64,000 bases of DNA, from NCBI GenBank assembly GCA_963978905.1, contig OZ022256.1, positions 3,455,501 through 3,519,500 on the forward strand, in the 5' to 3' direction. Made by a program: the position numbers and the translations under genes. Source of the stretch: Trichostrongylus colubriformis. Taxonomy: Eukaryota; Nematoda; Chromadorea; Rhabditida; Trichostrongylidae. Below are positions 36,420 to 63,290 of this stretch, in pieces. The first letter of the stretch is position 1, and the number at the start of each line of letters is the position of its first letter. The notes under the pieces were generated by a model. It ran no database searches. It was not told the origin of the DNA and was given only the letters and a program-made list of their open reading frames with translations.

Positions 36420-36537
36420 GCCTCTAAATTGTTCAGACGCATTATCAGAGTGACCCCAGCCCCTCCATAGAGTTGTAAAATCAATTCGCAAGTGTTTTGA
36501 AGGTACATCAGCAAAAAGCAAAACAAGCATATGCATC

Positions 36538-36592
36538 AAGGATTCGAACCACGGGCTTGCGATTCCGATCCCAACCAAGCTACTGGCATTTG
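36538..36592 (-). other. Second tRNA-like fragment with B box
   Basis: The minus strand carries GTGGTTCGAATCCTTG, a good pol III B box, preceded by GCCAGTAGCTTGGTTGGG, a weak A box. No cloverleaf closes convincingly, so it is probably tRNA-derived. Confidence 0.25.
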
Positions 36593-36770
36593 TGAAGATT
36601 CACTGAACTCAGATGTAGGTGCTATCTAGGCATACCACAGACCCACACTGACATTATGTTGAATAACATCGCAGTCGCATTTTAGTGCTTTACGAGTGAA
36701 ATTCAAGACAGCATAGGGTGCCCACTGTAACCGTTATCAAGAAAATGCCTAGTTTGGCGACAGGCTGATC

Positions 36771-37113
36771 AGACCGCATTCATATTTTGCGCACCGGCGA
36801 TGGCCGCTAAATCATGTGCCCCTCTCCGACCACGGCGGAACCCTGGCGGCGCTTTTTGTTTACAAAACACTCGATCCAATCACAATACAGTTTGATGATC
36901 ATAATGATCATGTTATCTCGCAACGATAATCACGCAGTTTGGCACTATGTCGAAAATTGAATTCGAGTTCGCTGCTCTCGTCACGATCACCATATTATAC
37001 CGTAGTTTTCAAGCGTTCTACAAACGGAGCGCGTCACAAAGCTGCTGCAGTGGTCGGCTGCAGAAACATGATTTTGCCGCCGATGCCGCCGGCACAAAGT
37101 ATGAACGGTGGTC
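36771..37113. repeat. MITE, class B, copy 2, diverged
   Basis: The left end AGACCGCATTCATATTTTGCG pairs with the right end CACAAAGTATGAACGGTGGTC. The centre has paired CAATCACAATACAGTTTGAT and GATCACCATATTATACCGTA. Same organisation as 45136-45464. Confidence 0.65.
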
Positions 37114-37318
37114 ATTTACCCTCTGTGCTAGTGAGACAATTGTATGAGACAGTTATTGAGAAACAAGGATTCATCAGCAATATGCCATAGCTGTCATCAG
37201 CAGAGCCTATAGTACTCTCATAGGTACGTTTGTGTGCATGTGTATCCATCGCCTGCTGACATATAGGCGCTAATGTCATGCGATTTCTTACACACGTGCA
37301 TGGACTATTTTATTCGGT

Positions 37319-37564
37319 GTGAATTCCATTTATTCCGAAATACTCAGAACAGCAAGGACTTGTACAAACAAAAAAGATTTTTTGAATAGATTAAAACATA
37401 CCAATGCACAATTACAAGAGTCAGGTTATTGCACTGATACATTCATTGCTTGCCTTCTTAAGTGTTTGACTAAAAACGAATTCATAAAGTACAAATATAA
37501 ATTAGACTCACAAAGTTTAAAAAATTTCTTCACGAAACTTTTGAATTTAGTTCAGTGGTTTTAA
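37319..37564 (+). mobile_element. Retroelement C-terminal relic, same family as 26.5 kb
   Basis: An 81-codon frame with YSEILRTARTCTNKKDFLNR and a GYCTDTFIACLL block. It resembles ETLRIANTCT...GYKKGSIVAHI in the 26.5-kb relic and the post-RT block of Penelope-like elements. It is isolated from any RT core. The flanking 37.5-38.4 kb is unusually A+T-rich and may be its untranslated remainder. Confidence 0.4.
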
Positions 37565-38533
37565 CGCAGACATCATCTTTGTGTATACGTGTTGACAATT
37601 TAGTAACTTAGTACTTAATTGCATTTGCTTTTACTGCTATTATTCAATATGCAAATTGTTATTAATAGTTCAACCGACCAACATTCTAGTAATTTGTAAA
37701 ATGATTATGTAAGTATAAAGAAGTGATCAAACCATAATAGATATGATAACAATTATCTATCGAATGCACATTATTTGAATAATTTCTCCCAATGAAAGTG
37801 GTCAACCAAGGAAAAGAAGAGTCCAGTTCACACAGGTAACACAAGAAACCAAAGAATCTTGGTGAGTCCACACAAATCTAATAAATCCAAATCAGTAAGT
37901 TTTAAATAAACTCAAAATAAATTTAAAACAATTTGGTTTCAATGCACAATTAATAATGGAAATGGATTTTGGTGTGTTTATGCCGCGTTGGTGGTTACAT
38001 GTTTCAATGGGCGTGTGACTGCTCAATGTGGTGTGGATATGCCGAGGTTTATTCCCATTATCAAACAAATTAAAATATAAATATGTTTACATCTTTAATA
38101 TTGTTTTTCTCCCTTCCCTTACTGATGAACACAGAGGGAGAATATTCTTCTCTGTTTGGTTTCCGTCTAAGGGCCCGTGCGAAGCGGAACCAAACTAACT
38201 CTTTGTTAAAGACAAGTAAATATGTAATTGTTAAATAGTTATAACAAATAATTATCTCCTTGGACAATTACTTACAAACATAATTGAAAGTGACTGCTTA
38301 AATATAAACCTTCATTGTTTTGAAAAAACCTTCGCAACTACTTCAATTATTCGGTGGGAAGTCCGGTGTGGATCTGTGAGGCACCCTGATAACACCAGTC
38401 TAGTCCCTGGCTAACGGTGGACTTCGATCAATTCTGAAGCTAGTTCCTGTTCAAATGAACTATGTAGGAGACACATACGGAACACACACGAGAATAACGA
38501 CTGGAGCTATCGTAAGCCACAATCTTTCACTCA
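37565..38533. other. A+T-rich intergenic stretch
   Basis: No coding frame with support. The base composition is clearly more A+T-rich than the flanks, especially 37600-38340. It may belong to the retroelement relic on its left. Confidence 0.4.
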
Positions 38534-38704
38534 TAAGGTCGCGTTCATACTTTGCGCCGGTAGGGCCTGGCTGCGTACACAGGCAGCGAGACAGAGTGGC
38601 ACAGGAGAGGTGCAGAGACGACGAGGCAGGGCGTCACAGGCAAAGACGCGGAGACATGCAGCCACGCCCTGCCGCCGGCACCGTCAAGCATGAAATCGGC
38701 CTAA
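38534..38704. repeat. MITE, class A, copy 2
   Basis: Begins TAAGGTCGCGTTCATACTTTG and ends ATGAAATCGGCCTAA. The inner CCACGCCCTGCCGCC is shared with the copies at 5062 and 47566. Confidence 0.75.
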
Positions 38705-38899
38705 CCATATCACAGAAGTCTTCACGTTATCAAGAGCATAAGTGATATGTGTGGTGATATATTGATAAAAAAGACAAAGAGAATCAGACCAAAACTCAAA
38801 GAATAGACAAGAAGTGAGAAAGGTATTTCAGGCAAAATCCATTAGTTCATCAATAGCAAAATGCTCTGGGCAGCAAACAACAGTGATTAATACCATGAA

Positions 38900-54559
<15,660 letters not shown>

Positions 54560-56312
54560 GTGTAGTGCAGGTGGTGAAATGAGTAAGCTTTGAAAATGCC
54601 AATTAGTAGGAAACCTGCACTTTGAAGCCTCTTACATCAGCTCAAAGCTCACCAGCTGCATTTCAAAGTATAGCGAATTCCCCTTGAAACAACATCGGAT
54701 CCATGAAATAACATTGACTTGAAAATTAAAATAATACATAAATAATAGAGTTACAAGCTAAAAATATGTAGTTATCTGTAGTAGCATGTCCCTTTTAAAG
54801 CTCTTAGGTTGCCTAGGAAAGGGTTTCAATCCCTCACTTATTAGGCTCAGGTAAAATTAGGGTCCATAGTGGGATACCCCTCACTGCTATAGCACTTACA
54901 GTATACAGGACTATTTTGAAACATATTATTTCAAACACTTCGAGCAATAAGAAACAACAGGAATACTTCAAACAATATAGGAAAAGACACCTGTGCATAA
55001 AAAGACAATAGCAACATAGCAAATAAAAAAGGCAGTAATGGTAACATGAACGATAGCAAACTGTCAATAAATAATTCAGGCTTTAAACTTCACAGGATTG
55101 GTACACAATCGCACTTATCGCCGTGGGAAGCCGCGAGCGAAAATTCGACATAGCGTACACATCCTCAAAACTGTCCTGTACAAAAGAAACATAAATATTT
55201 CAATGAGTGTTCACATCAATACAAATATGTCTACGCTCCTATTTGAAGTATGAAGTAGTCAGAGGAAGTACGTCATTTTATCCTGTGAGGGCTTTATTTG
55301 AAAAATGGCGTTTTTGTGATTGAAAAGAAATACACACATCCTCGCGCAGGAATACATAGACACGCTAATCACAACATGATCTTTGACTTCAACGCAGCAT
55401 GTGTCGCAATGTTTTTAATCTCGAATAGTCTTCTCATAGCAGATCGGAGATCGACAGGCTTCAGCCACAGGAGGCACAGCATTGAGAAGCCTGTGAGGGT
55501 TTTCCACATATCCTACATTGACGCGGATTACTTGTGAAAGATGTATGTTGAGCTGAACGACAGTGCAAAATTGAAAAAGAAACGGTCAAAAACCCCAGAA
55601 ATAGGAACTCGGAAATCCTCCTCAACCTTTCCCTTCTGCCCTCTCGACATCACTAGCCGCTGAGGAGTAGATGCAGACGTCGAGGGTCTGGCTCAACCAG
55701 CCGTGAACCTTTCCCCGTCCTGGCCAATGTTCGGAAAATGGATGTGCCATAGTTTTAAAGGATAGGAGGAAGATATGTGAAAACCCCGAGGACCGCTTTT
55801 CTATGACAGTTTCCGTACATTTCATCTATTTTGCTGAGCTTCATGCTCATTCATAGAGAACTTGTTGTCTCAATCCTCAGTTTCTCTTTACCCAAAGTGC
55901 CTTCAAAGAAGCATCGAAGCACGCAAGAGGGCGGACGTCAACTTAAGTGTGCTCAGTAGAAAGAGATTCGGATGCGATTGCGATCGCCCAATTGCTGCTT
56001 CCCTCATTCTGGTTTGATTCATGACAAAATCACACGACTTCGCTGCAACATGAAAGCAGCCTCAGCACGCCAGGAGGGGCAGGGGTGGCAAAATACCCAC
56101 CCGTCCGTCCATCGGCCAAAGACCATAAAGCTGATTCTCGGCTGTCTACTAGCGTGGAATGTGCTTTCACCAGACCGTTCTTACAACCAACATTCATTCC
56201 ATGATCTCGAAAACAAATGAGCTCATAAACAAACAATCTCATTTTTCACGATGGCGAGTAAGAGAAGAAAATCACTCAAGCCTCTCCTTGTGGTGGTCGG
56301 TCATCACATGCA
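54560..56312. other. Upstream of the cyclase gene, no gene seen
   Basis: This should hold the cyclase promoter on the minus strand, but no clear element is visible. A pair of loosely inverted segments (AGGGTTTTCCACATATCCTA near 55497 and ATATGTGAAAACCCCGAGG near 55773) suggests another decayed palindromic element. Confidence 0.4.
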
Positions 56313-56417
56313 ATGGCGGCGATGACCTCTGGTGAAGCACCACCACGTCTCAAAAAGAAGCGCAATACAGGCCGCAGAATTGGAGGTCAAGTGGAGTTCA
56401 ACTCAGATGACAACATG
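56313..56417 (+). CDS. Possible first coding exon of an unidentified gene
   Basis: An ATG opens 35 codons (MAAMTSGEAPPRLKKKRNT ... FNSDDNM) that end exactly at a consensus donor ATG|GTAAGT, phase 0. The basic Lys/Arg-rich stretch looks coding. No family was recognised and no matching next exon was found; a small exon-like block at 57760-57794 (KYLDEIALLKR, good splice sites) is out of phase with it. It could be a chance frame or a broken gene. Confidence 0.25.
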
Positions 56418-56476
56418 GTAAGTTGTGATGTTTGTACCTAAATTAGGGAAAAGGAGTGTCATTGAAAGAATGCGCC

Positions 56477-56645
56477 AAGCCGCAATCATACTTTGCGATG
56501 CCGGTAGCAGAGCGTGGCTGCGTGTTTCTGCGTCTCCGTCTGCGCCACCTTGTCTCGTTGCCTGTGTCCGCTCTGCGTCTCCCCCGTGCCTAGTTGCCTT
56601 TGCACGCAGCCACGCTCGGCCGACACAAAGTGTGAACGCGGTCTT
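56477..56645. repeat. MITE, class A, copy 5
   Basis: Begins AAGCCGCAATCATACTTTGC and ends CAAAGTGTGAACGCGGTCTTA. The inner AGCGTGGCTGCGTGTTTCTG is shared with the fragment at 63211. Confidence 0.75.
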
Positions 56646-57236
56646 ATAGGATGCGCAGGTCAAGAAGTAGAGGCCCACATGAATCTCTCGAGCACAATAA
56701 TATGAAACGATTCGGAAATAAAACGGGAATCCTTATAAGGGCGTCCCTTATCTGTAGAAGAAGTAGCACTGAGTGTTGTGATGCACTATCGTGTGCTGCG
56801 TTTGATCGCGCCAACCACTGCCAACATCACAGCGAACCTGCTCATCATTGCAATCCTCCCTAAAAGACAGAATGCTTCGTGTTTTCTACCCAAGTCTAAT
56901 GTGTAGAAGCCTCAATTTGGGCAATCCAACAATTAATCCATTCGCAACTCTGTCAGCCACCGGAGGCTGACTTCAAGTCGGCAGCTTCAGACCGCGTCAG
57001 GCGAAAATTCCCGTATTTTACTATAACTGAATCTGAATGATTAATAAGCTAGGATAAAAATTACAATAATTGTTCTGGGGAAGCTATTACCGCCGCCTTC
57101 GAGCCTCTCTGAGCGAAATCTGTAGTTTCAGGTTCGGTGTACTGAGCTTACCATAACCGGCCCAACGTAATAACCTAATAGGTCCTCTCCTATTTCGCCA
57201 GTATAGCACCAACTGGGATGTTGTATTTGCCTATTA

Positions 57237-57464
57237 AGGGCCGCATGCAGACTTTCATGCGAAAAAGTGAGGATCCGGCAAATATACAGCCCCTCAATGT
57301 GGTAACCTAGGGGGCGGGGCTCGGAGTAAATGCCCCTCCCATCGTCCGCCGCGGTCAGGGGCGAAGCGTGGGACTGTTTACGTAACTCTCTGTTTCCACT
57401 ACTTTGAGGAGCTGTATCCTTGCCAGATACTCACTTTTCCGGGTGAAACATTACATACGGCCCT
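57237..57464. repeat. MITE, class C, copy 1
   Basis: The left end AGGGCCGCATGCAGACTTTC pairs with the right end GAAACATTACATACGGCCCT. TTA-like bases flank both sides. Contains GGGGGCGGGGCTCGGAGTAA, shared with 61060. Confidence 0.7.
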
Positions 57465-59599
57465 TATAAAGCAATTGCAACATGAATATCTTGCTAACAG
57501 AGAAACTCATTCATCTGTACATGATCCCTTCGTATACAAATAGTTGTGAAGTGGGCCTCTGAATAACTTTTTCCGTACTGCTCCATTTTTAGGAGTATTG
57601 CGTACCACTGGATAATTGTAATCAAAGCCCAATGCCTACACTGTCTTGCAGCAGCGAATCAAACAAATCGTGCGGCTTCGGTTTTGTTTTTGTTTAACGA
57701 ACTTCAAGTTCTATATACATAAATAGTTATTATGATGTAATAATTATTGATGTTTATAGGAAATATCTTGATGAAATTGCTCTTTTGAAAAGAGGTAAGA
57801 TCACTCGTGACACTCCGCGACATACATACAAGAGAGGATATGCCGGTTGCGACTCTCTTACGAAGGATAATGACCAGTAAGTCGTGTACAGATTGACCCT
57901 CCGCTACTAAAACGTTGACTAGTGGGTATACGATGTCTCATAGCTAATCTCATAGGCAGAAACTTACATAACTCATTCTTACGTTCAGTTTGTTGAGGTC
58001 AGCCATGCAATCCGACACCGCCCAGATTCATGATAGGTTCTGGTAGGGAAATGATTACCTAGTCACTGGATAATGTGCATGCACAGTAGTGTAGGGAGAA
58101 AAAGTTTTCGGTAAACTGGACAGGACATTGGCCCCAGACTGTGTAGTTTCCAAGCAGCTTACGACTATTCATAGATGAAGTCGGATAGATTAGACGAGGA
58201 TGGGATCCAAGCGAATAAGAACCAATGCAGTATAGCGCAGTCTCGTGGGGCGATTGGAGTGACATTTTCATCAAAAAAGCGTTAAGAAATCGATGAGTAG
58301 AAATGCGACGCGACGCCGCAACGGCTCCTCTTGCGGCACATCCGAAGGAGTGTGGCTGAAAGAACTAGAGCAATAACCAATGAATGAAATTGTGGCAGGA
58401 ATCATCAAGCACATATCAAGTGCATGCATCAGATTCTACGTACTTCAGGCCGATCACGTTAGCTGAACTGAACAGCCGTGGCTTAAGAATCGATGATGAA
58501 CACATCATTTATTGTTTACCGGAAAAGTCAGTTTACATTAAAGCTACATTACGTTTTAACCGTTCACATAGTATGTACATTTCAGTAATACACGTTCTGA
58601 GGTGATTTCCAAGTCTGCGAGTTCCAGGCATAGCGCTGGCTCAACTGATTCTAGTAGAAGCTCTGGCTGGAGCTGTATAGTGAGTGCTTTCAAAGAAGTT
58701 CTCTACCGTAAAAATGCCACTTCCGGTAAACCCTCATTTCCCTGTAGTCCCTGAGCTCATTTCAAACGCCCATAGCCAATATGGAGCAATACTTCTGCTT
58801 TTAGGCTGGGCGCAAAATCAGGCGAAATGTGGAGGTTTCATTTACAATGAACCCGGGGTTGCTCAACGACCACCCTTATTCAAATAACTTCTCATTGAGC
58901 GATCTACGACAAAACGGTCGCAAATGGATGACCATATTGTTAGTACAAGGTATCAATTCTATGTGCTGATCTATTGACGACCTTTAGAACCCTTTGGGGC
59001 CGGAAGCGATAGCACCTCTCCCCAATAATCGGCAGCCTCGACACCAGACTTGATCGTGGTTGGCAGAATTCACCTGCTTGTGAATGCATACATATTTTAC
59101 AAACACGCAGCGAAAGTCTATCGATCGTTCATTCATTGCCAGGTAGAAGGCACGCGGTATCATGATCGTCATTGGTGGAATATCTTTGAGAGCGTTTTGG
59201 CCACATCCCTAAACAAAGTATGGTAGTGGTCGAAACCGCTTCAAATCCCTTACATCAATGAAGATCAGGCCTCCACCCGCTTTAAGTGAATGCCGAGTGT
59301 ATCTGTTGGTATATGAGTGGACCAAGCTGTTTTACTCTATAGAGCAGGTGAACTGATATTTCAGAAAAATTCTAGGTTCAGGGAATACCGAACATTATTT
59401 GGCAGCTTTTGCGGTTGTTCGCACCAGTTAGGACGCTTCTCACATTGCAGAGTTCTCCAGAAGATGTAAAAGAGTTCAGCGTAGGACTCCCAGGCGAAAA
59501 AGCTACACTCAAAGTCAGCTCATCATCACACAAAGGGCAAAGGTGAGATGTTTTCTAAGACATCCTCAAAGGAATCGTGTGCGAAAGAGTGAGTTCTCT
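57465..59599. other. Intergenic, no supported gene
   Basis: A 73-codon frame at 58384-58605 (TYFRPITLAELNSRG, IYCLPEKSVYI) looks protein-like but has no recognised family or clear exon boundaries. No other feature assigned. Confidence 0.35.
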
Positions 59600-61026
59600 G
59601 TGAGCCATGTATAATACTACTTATGGTGTATTTGCCACGAGCTCGCAGTGAGATTCAATCGGTATATCAAAGAAGGCACAATTCCGGCACTATGGAAGAC
59701 GTCGAAGACTGTCCTCGTCTTCAAGAAAGAGACAGAGACGACATCAAGAACTACCGGCCGATCGCCCTTCTGTCACAGCTTCACAAGCTGTTCTCCAAAG
59801 TACTGCTAAACCGGCTCGAACGAACGGTAGACGAATTCCAACCAGTAGAGCAAGCCGGATTCCGCAAAGGCTATGCATGCGCCGACCCTATCCACGCTCT
59901 CACCGAACTCATTGAGAAGCGCAAGGAGTACAAAATCCCGCTGCTACTCTGTTTCGTTGATTACGTTATAGCATTCGACAGTGTCGAAACGAATGCAGTA
60001 TGGAATGCACTCGCAGCTGGCGTCGAGCAAAAGTACATCGACATTCTCGAGGAGTCCAATCGCGGGATGACGACAAGCATAACCATGTTCCACAAGGAAC
60101 TGGGAAATCCGATCGCCAAAGGAGTGAGGCAGGGAGACACCATTTCACCCAGGTTATTCACCGCTGCCCTCCAAAATGCCATGACGAATCTCGACTGGTC
60201 CAACAAAGGCGTCCGTATCGACGGCAAGAGGCTCTCCAACCTGCTATTTGCAGACGATATCTTCCTGATCAGCAACGACGCCGCCGAGCTCCAGCAGATG
60301 CTCGACGAACTCAGCGTGGCAGGCAAAGCCATAGGACTCGAGATGAATTGCAGCAAGACCGAAGTGATGCGAAACCAATGGGCTGACATGACGCCAATCC
60401 TCCTCGATGGCGCAGAACTACCAGACGTGGATCACTACGTCTACCTGGGCCGAGACGTCACAATGGCGAACGAGCAAACCGTTGAGATAGGCAGAACAAG
60501 AAAAGCAGCGTGGGCAACCATGGGAAACATTAGAGAAGCATCCCATTTGATCACCGATCCCAAAATCCGAGCCCATCTATTCGACTCCATGGTGCTACCA
60601 GCTCTATGTTATGGCGCTGAGACATGGAGCAGCACGAAAACCACGGCAACGATGATCACGAGATGCCAACGCGCCTTGGAAAGATGCCTCCTCAAAACGA
60701 ACAGAAGAGAACAGCACCAGAACAAACTACGCAGCGCGGATCTACGACAACAATCCGGCATCAGAGATGCAGTCGAATATATCGACACCGCGAAGCTGCG
60801 TTGGGCCGGGTACATCTCCAGGCTCACCGATGACTGATGGACAAGCCGAACGACTTTCTGGTACCTGCGAGACGTCAAGAGAACGCTCGGTCGTTCTGCA
60901 ACGCGCTGGAGCGACTCACTTAAGGAGTTAAACACCCCCGACGAACACTGGTCTCAAGTTGCGAAGGACCGACAACGATGGAAGACGTGTGCCCGCCGCT
61001 GCGCCCAGCCGACTACGGGCTCCTAG
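59600..61026 (+). mobile_element. RTE-type LINE, 5'-truncated reverse transcriptase
   Basis: The main open frame runs to a TGA at 60835-60837. RT motifs in order: KNYRPIALLSQLHKLF, EQAGFRKGY, FVDYVIAFDSV (first catalytic Asp), GVRQGDTISPRLFTAAL, LLFADDIFLIS (catalytic DD) and KTEVM, then the C-terminal LPALCYGAETW and RWAGYISRLTDD. Before 59730 the related sequence (YIKEGTIPALWKTSKTVLVF) is in another frame, so there is a frameshift. After the TGA the same frame continues (WTSRTTFWYLRDVKRTLG ... WKTCARRC) to a TAG at about 61024-61026. The TGA therefore replaces a codon that is usually Arg (CGA to TGA by one transition). The endonuclease half is missing, as is common for RTE copies. The element is inactive but recent compared with the relic at 12.9 kb. 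Confidence 0.92.
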
Positions 61027-61059
61027 ATATCCTAATTAAGTAAGTGTATTTGCCAGATG

Positions 61060-61350
61060 AGGGCCGCATGCAAAGTTTCACGCGAAAAATGGCAATCCGG
61101 CTGCGATACAGCTCTTCAAAGCGGTGGCTAAGGGGCGGAGCTTCGGAATAAATTTCCGCCCCGTCATTCACCGATGTCGGTGAGGCAGAGTGGGATTGGA
61201 ACGTTTCATAAAGAGCCCCGCGCCTAGTCCCTGACCACGGCGGACGACGGGGCGGGCATTCACTCGAAGTCCCGCGCCTCGGCCACCACTTTGAGGAGCT
61301 GTATCTTGACTGGATTCCCACTTTTTTCGTGAAACTCAGCATGCGGCCCT
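61060..61350. repeat. MITE, class C, copy 2
   Basis: The left end AGGGCCGCATGCAAAGTTTC pairs with the right end GAAACTCAGCATGCGGCCCT. The inner CAGCTCTTCAAAGCGGTGGC pairs with CCACCACTTTGAGGAGCTGT-like sequence. About 290 bp, between the RTE LINE and a mariner. Confidence 0.8.
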
Positions 61351-61362
61351 ATCAAGCAAATA

Positions 61363-62613
61363 TTAAATTGTTCCAAAATCCTTGTAGGATTTCCTCAAAA
61401 AAAATCAATAAATCTTGTTTACTTCGAGGCAGGTCTGGGTGGTTTAGGAATATGAAAGGAACGTTTTCTAACCTTTCTAGTAAAATAATATTGACACACT
61501 AGATTCCGTGGATAGAGGCAAAATGCCCGTAGTCGATACCCACCCAACACGCGGTGCCATCTGCTATGAGTGGTTAAGTGGCACCAAAGCGACGGAGGCT
61601 TCCGACTCCATCAACGCTGCATTGGGCAAGGGAGGTGTGAGCTCCGAGACCGTGCACCGCTGGCTCATCAGCTTCAGCAACGGCGAGATTGACATGGAAG
61701 ACAAGTCACGCACGGGACGCCCTCACGCATTCGATGACGGGACGCTGCTCTCCGCCGTTCGCGCCGATCCTGAAACCACCATGCGCGAGCTAAAGGAGAG
61801 GAATGCACAAGCGCTCATAACCGTAAATCGTCGCCCCCACGATCCCGCTTATCGGAAGGCGCTGTCGCGATGGACCTCATGTCCTGATGGATGCTCACGA
61901 AAGTGCCCGTGTGAGCATCTGTCGATCGCTGCTCTCCGCCCGCATCGCAACGACTTTCTCGTCTATCTGGCTACGGGCGATGTAAGCTGGGACATGTGCG
62001 ATACCAAGGCACCCCGCGCCTTTTGACTGCTACGTGACGCCGAGCCAACGCAGCCCATGTCCGACCTCCATCGAAGAAGATTCTACTCTGCTGCTTCTGG
62101 ACGCGGAAGGAATGCATTTCCAAGAGGGGCTGTTAGAAGGCGAGACAGTCACCGCTACCGTATGCATCCACCAACTCCAGCAGTTTACTGTCGCTGTTCG
62201 AGAAAAGCGCCGGAAAAGGTTCAGGGTCATCCTCCTTCATGACAGCGCGTACCCATACGTCGCGAAGGGTACCCAGGCCAAGCTACAAGAGCCCGGCTGG
62301 GATGTGCTGCCCCATCCGCCATACTCTCCAGACATTGCCCCTTCTGACTATCACCTTACACATCCTCTTGAATTCTTCCTGGCCAAGAGAAAATTCGCTG
62401 ATTATGACATGCTTGCAAAGGCGATCGCTGACTTCTTCGACTCCCTGCAGAGCCCAGAGTTCTGGAAGGAGGGAATTAACGATTTACCTATGAGGAGTCA
62501 GAGTGTTGTCGATAACAATGGTGAATACGGTGTTGCCTGGTTGTTGTTTGTTGAAAAAAAATTAATAAAAGTGATGATCGAAAAAATCCTACAAAACTTT
62601 TGGGACAACCTAA
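61363..62613 (+). mobile_element. Mariner-like transposon, full length but frameshifted (family 2)
   Basis: 1251 bp with terminal repeats TTAAATTGTTCCAAAATCCT and the near complement ending GGGACAACCTAA, flanked by TA. The transposase reads in two overlapping frames, about 61508-62026 and 62034-62600. The first has the N-terminal helix-turn-helix part (GVSSETVHRWLISFSNGEID, TGRPHAF) and LATGDVSW with the first catalytic Asp. The second has LLHDSAYPYVAKGTQAKL (second Asp) and PYSPDIAPSDYHL (third Asp), then FLAKRKFADYDMLAKAIADF. The three acidic residues survive, but the frame break and altered central sequence make it non-functional as read. It is the best reference for the shorter copies at 15154 and 24155. 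Confidence 0.93.
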
Positions 62614-63210
62614 TACAACATGAATATATGAGTAACGAAGAAACTTTTTCTTCTGTGCACGATTCCTTTGAGTTTTTGTATCTTAATGCAAGTCACTGTT
62701 CAGCTACGAGCTCAATACTGGCAGTGATGTTTGCGTTCTACAGCAAAGTCCCAAAGTTTGTTTATTTCCTATATTCAACCATCATGTTATTTACTCACGT
62801 GAACCAGAAATGTTTTCAGAATGTCGTTCTGATAACTTGGAAAAATTGAAGTTCAATTTCAATATACATACTCATTAAACATTTCGAAAATAAACGCATA
62901 ATTTTCGTTCACAACAAGGACACATAATTAACTTCCATGGAATGTCAGAGACCAAATATTATGCCTTGCTCACATATTGCTGATCCGCGTTTAGGCGCCT
63001 GGACTTTTGTGAAGTGCGTTGTGAACGTGTTTGGGACAAAATCTCGCGCTGCGGCATGAGCAGCTATGCGTACGAGCCAGGTTGCCAGATGTATAGTTGG
63101 GGTCCATAGTGATTGCTGAGTTCTGCGCACAATTCTAAGCGTACTCGCCTCAAGACCCAAACATGAACAGCGCCTCTTTTTTCGCACACACCACCGCATG
63201 CTGCAAATCA
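62614..63210. other. Intergenic, nothing recognised
   Basis: No repeat or gene with support. Confidence 0.35.
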
Positions 63211-63290
63211 TTGGCAGCGTTCACACTATGCAGTTCCGCCGACAGAGCTTGGCTGTGTGTTTCTGCGTCTCTGCTTATGCCACGCTGTCG
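63211..63290. repeat. MITE, class A, broken copy 6
   Basis: GGCAGCGTTCACACTATGCA begins a left half similar to 56477 (GGCTGTGTGTTTCTGCGTCT shared). The match stops abruptly at about 63290, where new sequence starts with TGACC. Confidence 0.55.

Larger units (their letters stand above)
33716..36464 (+). pseudogene. Partial duplicate of the ENPP nuclease-like 3' end, pseudogene
   Basis: This block repeats 29428-31765. It contains copies of the last three ENPP exons: 33877-33997 (LNEYTRSLAQRMG, FDYDYDGIAD), 35069-35240 (SPSHLYRILVACSG, FIFPHMDGN) and 35304-35538 (RLLDVELITGLRL, ending LW and stop). The phosphodiesterase exons are absent. The donor after the first exon is AT instead of GT, the donor after the second is GA instead of GT, and a palindrome interrupts the third exon at 35386-35478. 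The acceptor and phase of the middle exon are better kept here than in the upstream copy (AG followed by A-GAA-CTG). A 336-bp insertion at 36082-36417 lies near its end. It should not give a normal product. Confidence 0.85.

Noticed and set aside
54834..55067. Cys/Leu/Phe-rich minus-strand frame resembling membrane segments
   Set aside because: Composition follows from A+T-rich DNA. No start context, exons or homologue recognised.
58384..58605. Frame with TYFRPITLAEL, briefly considered as a molybdo-flavoprotein oxidoreductase piece
   Set aside because: The similarity is a few residues only and no other domain part is nearby.
59961..60389. 142-codon minus-strand frame and a 128-codon plus-strand frame at 60000-60386
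   Set aside because: Both are other-frame readings of the RTE reverse transcriptase.
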